The notes beneath the pieces are model-generated. The model did not search any database. It was not told the origin of the DNA and saw nothing but the letters and a program-made list of their open reading frames with translations. 7,621 nt of DNA from Methanoregulaceae archaeon (lineage in GTDB: Archaea; Halobacteriota; Methanomicrobia; Methanomicrobiales; Methanospirillaceae). Numbering within the stretch: position 1 is the first letter of the stretch; each line of letters starts with the position of its first letter. A program made the translations under genes and the position numbers. Positions 5,869 to 7,621 of this stretch are shown here, piece by piece. Location of the stretch: assembly GCA_025453715.1 (NCBI GenBank), contig JALOPT010000073.1, forward strand, positions 1-7,621, given 5' to 3'.

Positions 5869-6836
5869 GAAAATTAGCACCTCGCACCCGGATACCCCCC
5901 AGGGGATACCCAGTCCTGATTACCCTTCTATTCTTAGGACTCATCTTTGTCGCGGGGTGTACGTTTCATTCCCCCGGAAACTATCAGGGAACTAACACTA
6001 TTCCACCTGGTTACGGGATCAATGATGGCAGAGTGGCAGTCCATTTTCTCGATGTGGGACAGGGGGACTCGGCACTCATCCTGTATAACGGGACTACAAT
6101 CCTTATCGATGCCGGTGAGGCAGATGCCGGACCGGGCATTGTTTCATACCTGAAAAGCCAGGGAATCCAGAATATTGATCTTCTCATTGCCACCCACCCG
6201 CACAGTGATCATATCGGTGGGATGCAGGACATCCTGAAGAATTTTAATGTCAGGAACGTCATCGACAGCGGCATGCCCCATACCACTACAACGTACCAGA
6301 AATTCATTAAAACCATTGATCAGAAGGATATCCCCTACTCAACCGTAAAACAGGGGGACTCTTTCAGTCCCACCCCCGGGATGGTATTTCTTGTCCTTTC
6401 TGCCCCGGACGGGGGTAAAGACCAGGACCTCAACGATGGTTCAATCGTCCTTCGTGCTACCTATGGGCGGGTGAACATACTGTTCGAGGCGGATGCGGGT
6501 CCTTCAACTGAAGAATCAATGATAAATTCAGGCCTTCCGCTTGAGAGCCAGGTCCTGAAAGTGGCACATCACGGAAGTCCCCATGCATCCGGGCAGGCGT
6601 TTCTCGAATGCGTGCGACCAGAAGTTGCAATTATCACTGCCGGCGCAGAAAACCCCTATAACTTCCCTGCAGAGAATACTGTATCCCGCCTGGAAAATAC
6701 AGGGGCGCTTCTTTTCAGGACTGATACTGATGGCACAGTAATCGTCAGGACCGACGGAATGATATTTTCGGTTGAGACCTCCAGGAAAGGTTTGTACCCG
6801 TTTGAAATGGGGGGCCCTGTATCAGCCACCGGATAA
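5865..6836 (+). CDS. Secreted lipoprotein with ComEC-type metallo-beta-lactamase domain
   Basis: A 323-residue protein. Residues 1-31 are a basic start, a hydrophobic stretch and lipobox VAGC (C32), predicting export and lipid anchoring on the outer face of the membrane. From about residue 57 a metallo-beta-lactamase fold follows. LDVGQGDS (62-69) is typical of the ComEC/Rec2 C-terminal domain, HPHSDH (111-116) is the metal site, FEADAG contains D210, and AHHGSPH (234-240) supplies further ligands. ComEC domains of this kind act as DNA-processing nucleases or phosphodiesterases. The ComEC channel domain is absent. The start is TTG at 5865, overlapping the dadD stop (TTGA). It is preferred because it gives a full signal sequence and no ATG exists before the domain. 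It is presumably co-transcribed with dadD. The substrate (DNA, nucleotide or other phosphoester) is unknown. Confidence 0.85.
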   Translation: MRKLAPRTRIPPRGYPVLITLLFLGLIFVAGCTFHSPGNYQGTNTIPPGYGINDGRVAVHFLDVGQGDSALILYNGTTILIDAGEADAGPGIVSYLKSQGIQNIDLLIATHPHSDHIGGMQDILKNFNVRNVIDSGMPHTTTTYQKFIKTIDQKDIPYSTVKQGDSFSPTPGMVFLVLSAPDGGKDQDLNDGSIVLRATYGRVNILFEADAGPSTEESMINSGLPLESQVLKVAHHGSPHASGQAFLECVRPEVAIITAGAENPYNFPAENTVSRLENTGALLFRTDTDGTVIVRTDGMIFSVETSRKGLYPFEMGGPVSATG

Positions 6837-6860
6837 CGTAATTTCAACAACAGATACATA

Positions 6861-6873
6861 CCGGATTATCCGG
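6861..6873. repeat. Palindrome CCGGAT-T-ATCCGG
   Basis: A perfect 6-bp inverted repeat around a single T, 25 nt after the lipoprotein hydrolase stop. The one-nucleotide centre is too tight for a good RNA hairpin, so it looks more like a protein-binding palindrome than a terminator. The same CCGGAT half-site recurs at 7044-7066. Confidence 0.4.
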
Positions 6874-7029
6874 GAAATCACCAGGTATCAGGTTGCCCGA
6901 CCTCAGATTTTGTCTGAAAATTGCCCGGTCACCTGCGATCTGTGGGCAAAGGAACGATTTTTCCCGTGACAGCATCCATGGACAAGGTACTGCAACCCAC
7001 CCATGCTGCTGAAAGGCGAGGTATAAATC

Positions 7030-7066
7030 AAAAACTGCCGTGCCCGGATACTACCGGAATATCCGG
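7030..7066 (-). terminator. Possible hairpin plus poly-T terminator of the acyl-CoA synthetase gene
   Basis: CCGGATA at 7044-7050 and TATCCGG at 7060-7066 form a 7-bp inverted repeat with a 9-nt loop. On the minus strand it is followed, after 8 nt, by TTTTTGATTT (five consecutive T). It lies about 70 nt past the synthetase stop, in the right orientation to end that transcript. The same bases also lie just downstream of a plus-strand TATA-like element. Confidence 0.4.
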
Positions 7067-7115
7067 ACTTACAGGGAAATAGTATTGGAAAATAGGTTAT
7101 TGTAATATTTCCATG

Positions 7116-7137
7116 CGGGAGTATACCCGGTTTTCTT
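7116..7137 (+). terminator. Possible plus-strand terminator-like hairpin with T-rich tail
   Basis: CGGG and CCCG flank AGTATA, followed on the plus strand by GTTTTCTT. The stem is only 4 bp. It reaches the stop codon of the minus-strand synthetase and might block read-through from the plus-strand operon. Support is weak. Confidence 0.25.
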
Positions 7138-7621
7138 ATGCAGTTTTAATTTCGTCAGCAGCTTCCAGGTGGAGTTCCTTTATCGAGATTTCGCGCATTT
7201 TAAATTTCTGGATTTTCCCGGATATCGTGACCGGGAAATCATCACTGAACCTGATATACCTGGGGATCTTGAAGTGTGCGATTTTTCCCTTGCAGAAGTC
7301 CTTTACCTCTTCCTCCGAGAGCACCTGGCCGGGAACGATTTTGACCCAGGCTGCAAGTTCCTCACCATATTTTACATCCGGGACACCAATTACGTATACG
7401 TCCGCAATCTTTGGATGGTGGTGCAGAAACTCCTCGATTTCACGGGGGTAAATGTTCTCACCACCACGTATGACCATGTCCTTTAAGCGGCCAACGATTT
7501 TTACGTACCCCTCATCGTCTATAGTACCTAGGTCCCCCGTATGGTTCCAGCCGTTATGGTCAAGGGTCCCATGGGTAGCATTCGGGTTGTTGTAGTAACA
7601 TTTCATGGTCATATATCCACG
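7136..7621 (-). CDS. AMP-forming acyl-CoA synthetase (AMP-binding enzyme), C-terminal 161 residues
   Basis: Only the C-terminal part is in the window. The frame is open to the edge, and the residues before the first visible Met (R-G-Y) fit the family's conserved approach, so that Met is not the start. Motifs in order are a YYNNP-type segment, HTGDLG, GRLKDMVIRGGENIYP (hinge and A8 motif), the flexible C-terminal domain with PEIADVY-like spacing, and TISGKIQKFKMRE, which holds the A10 lysine of the adenylation half-reaction. The wording of the last two motifs is that of fatty-acid CoA ligases (FadD/medium-chain group) rather than acetyl-CoA synthetase. It would activate a carboxylic acid via an acyl-AMP intermediate in the cytoplasm. 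In methanogens the physiological acid is uncertain. It is convergent with the hydrolase gene, with a possible terminator at 7030-7066. Confidence 0.9.
   Translation of the reverse strand, partial: RGYMTMKCYYNNPNATHGTLDHNGWNHTGDLGTIDDEGYVKIVGRLKDMVIRGGENIYPREIEEFLHHHPKIADVYVIGVPDVKYGEELAAWVKIVPGQVLSEEEVKDFCKGKIAHFKIPRYIRFSDDFPVTISGKIQKFKMREISIKELHLEAADEIKTA

Larger units (their letters stand above)
6837..7135. other. Convergent intergenic region without genes, rich in short palindromes
   Basis: Between the convergent hydrolase and acyl-CoA synthetase genes no credible ORF or tRNA is seen. It holds CCGGAT-T-ATCCGG (6861-6873), TCAGA-TTTTG-TCTGA (6903-6917) flanked by two TTGCCCG copies (6893-6899 and 6921-6927), and a T-run (6957-6962). 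Further on are a TATA-like GTATAAATC (7021-7029), a CCGGATA/TATCCGG inverted repeat (7044-7066), GGAAATA/TATTTCC (7075-7081/7104-7110), and CGGG-AGTATA-CCCG followed by a T-rich stretch (7116-7137). Confidence 0.6.

Noticed and set aside
6772..6969. 65-codon plus-strand ORF overlapping the end of the lipoprotein gene
   Set aside because: It starts inside the hydrolase gene in another frame, has no motif, and ends in palindrome-rich intergenic DNA.
7136..7612. A short complete protein starting at the Met encoded at 7610-7612
   Set aside because: The frame is open to the window edge and the upstream codons (R-G-Y) fit the conserved adenylate-forming enzyme sequence, so this is the C-terminal part of a larger gene.

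Overview
The window looks like a methanogenic archaeon, most likely of the Methanomicrobiales (Methanoregula/Methanosphaerula-like); this assignment is inference. Support comes from archaeal-type TATA boxes with short leaders, a tRNA without encoded CCA, the archaeal form of nicotinate phosphoribosyltransferase, a DadD-type deaminase beside a 6-oxopurine-type nucleoside phosphorylase, DUF47-PiT pairs, and GTG/TTG starts.

Layout. (1) Positions 1-2060, minus strand: a phosphate-transport block. A DUF47 (PhoU-like) gene with its own promoter leads into a PiT permease 5 nt downstream. A second DUF47 paralogue follows and is cut by the window edge. (2) Positions 2139-2391, minus strand: a tRNA patch. 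An intact tRNA-Ala(GGC) sits between two incomplete tRNA-Ala-like pieces, one keeping the 5' half and the other only the T-arm/3' end. (3) Positions 2505-3674, minus strand: nicotinate phosphoribosyltransferase with a Cys/His-rich C-terminal tail. (4) A 200-nt divergent intergenic region. (5) Positions 3875-6836, plus strand: a tightly overlapped three-gene operon. It encodes a purine nucleoside phosphorylase (probable methylthioinosine phosphorylase), an MTA/SAH/5'-deoxyadenosine deaminase, and a secreted lipoprotein with a ComEC-type metallo-beta-lactamase domain. (6) Positions 6837-7135: 299 nt of convergent intergenic DNA rich in small palindromes. (7) Positions 7136-7621, minus strand: the C-terminal end of an AMP-forming acyl-CoA synthetase that continues beyond the window.

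How it works together. The phosphorylase and deaminase fit the route in which methylthioadenosine is deaminated to methylthioinosine and then phosphorolysed to hypoxanthine and methylthioribose-1-phosphate. The divergent NAPRTase salvages nicotinate, so the centre of the window is a nucleoside/nucleobase salvage neighbourhood. The ComEC-like hydrolase may act outside the cell. Its operon position suggests, but does not show, a link to degradation of extracellular nucleic acid or nucleotides.

Most of this is conventional gene content. The items most worth a second look are the broken tRNA-Ala pieces, the Cys/His tail of the NAPRTase, the stand-alone lipoprotein ComEC-like hydrolase, and the palindromes in the 3' intergenic region. 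I found no CRISPR array, insertion sequence, integrase or clear defence system.
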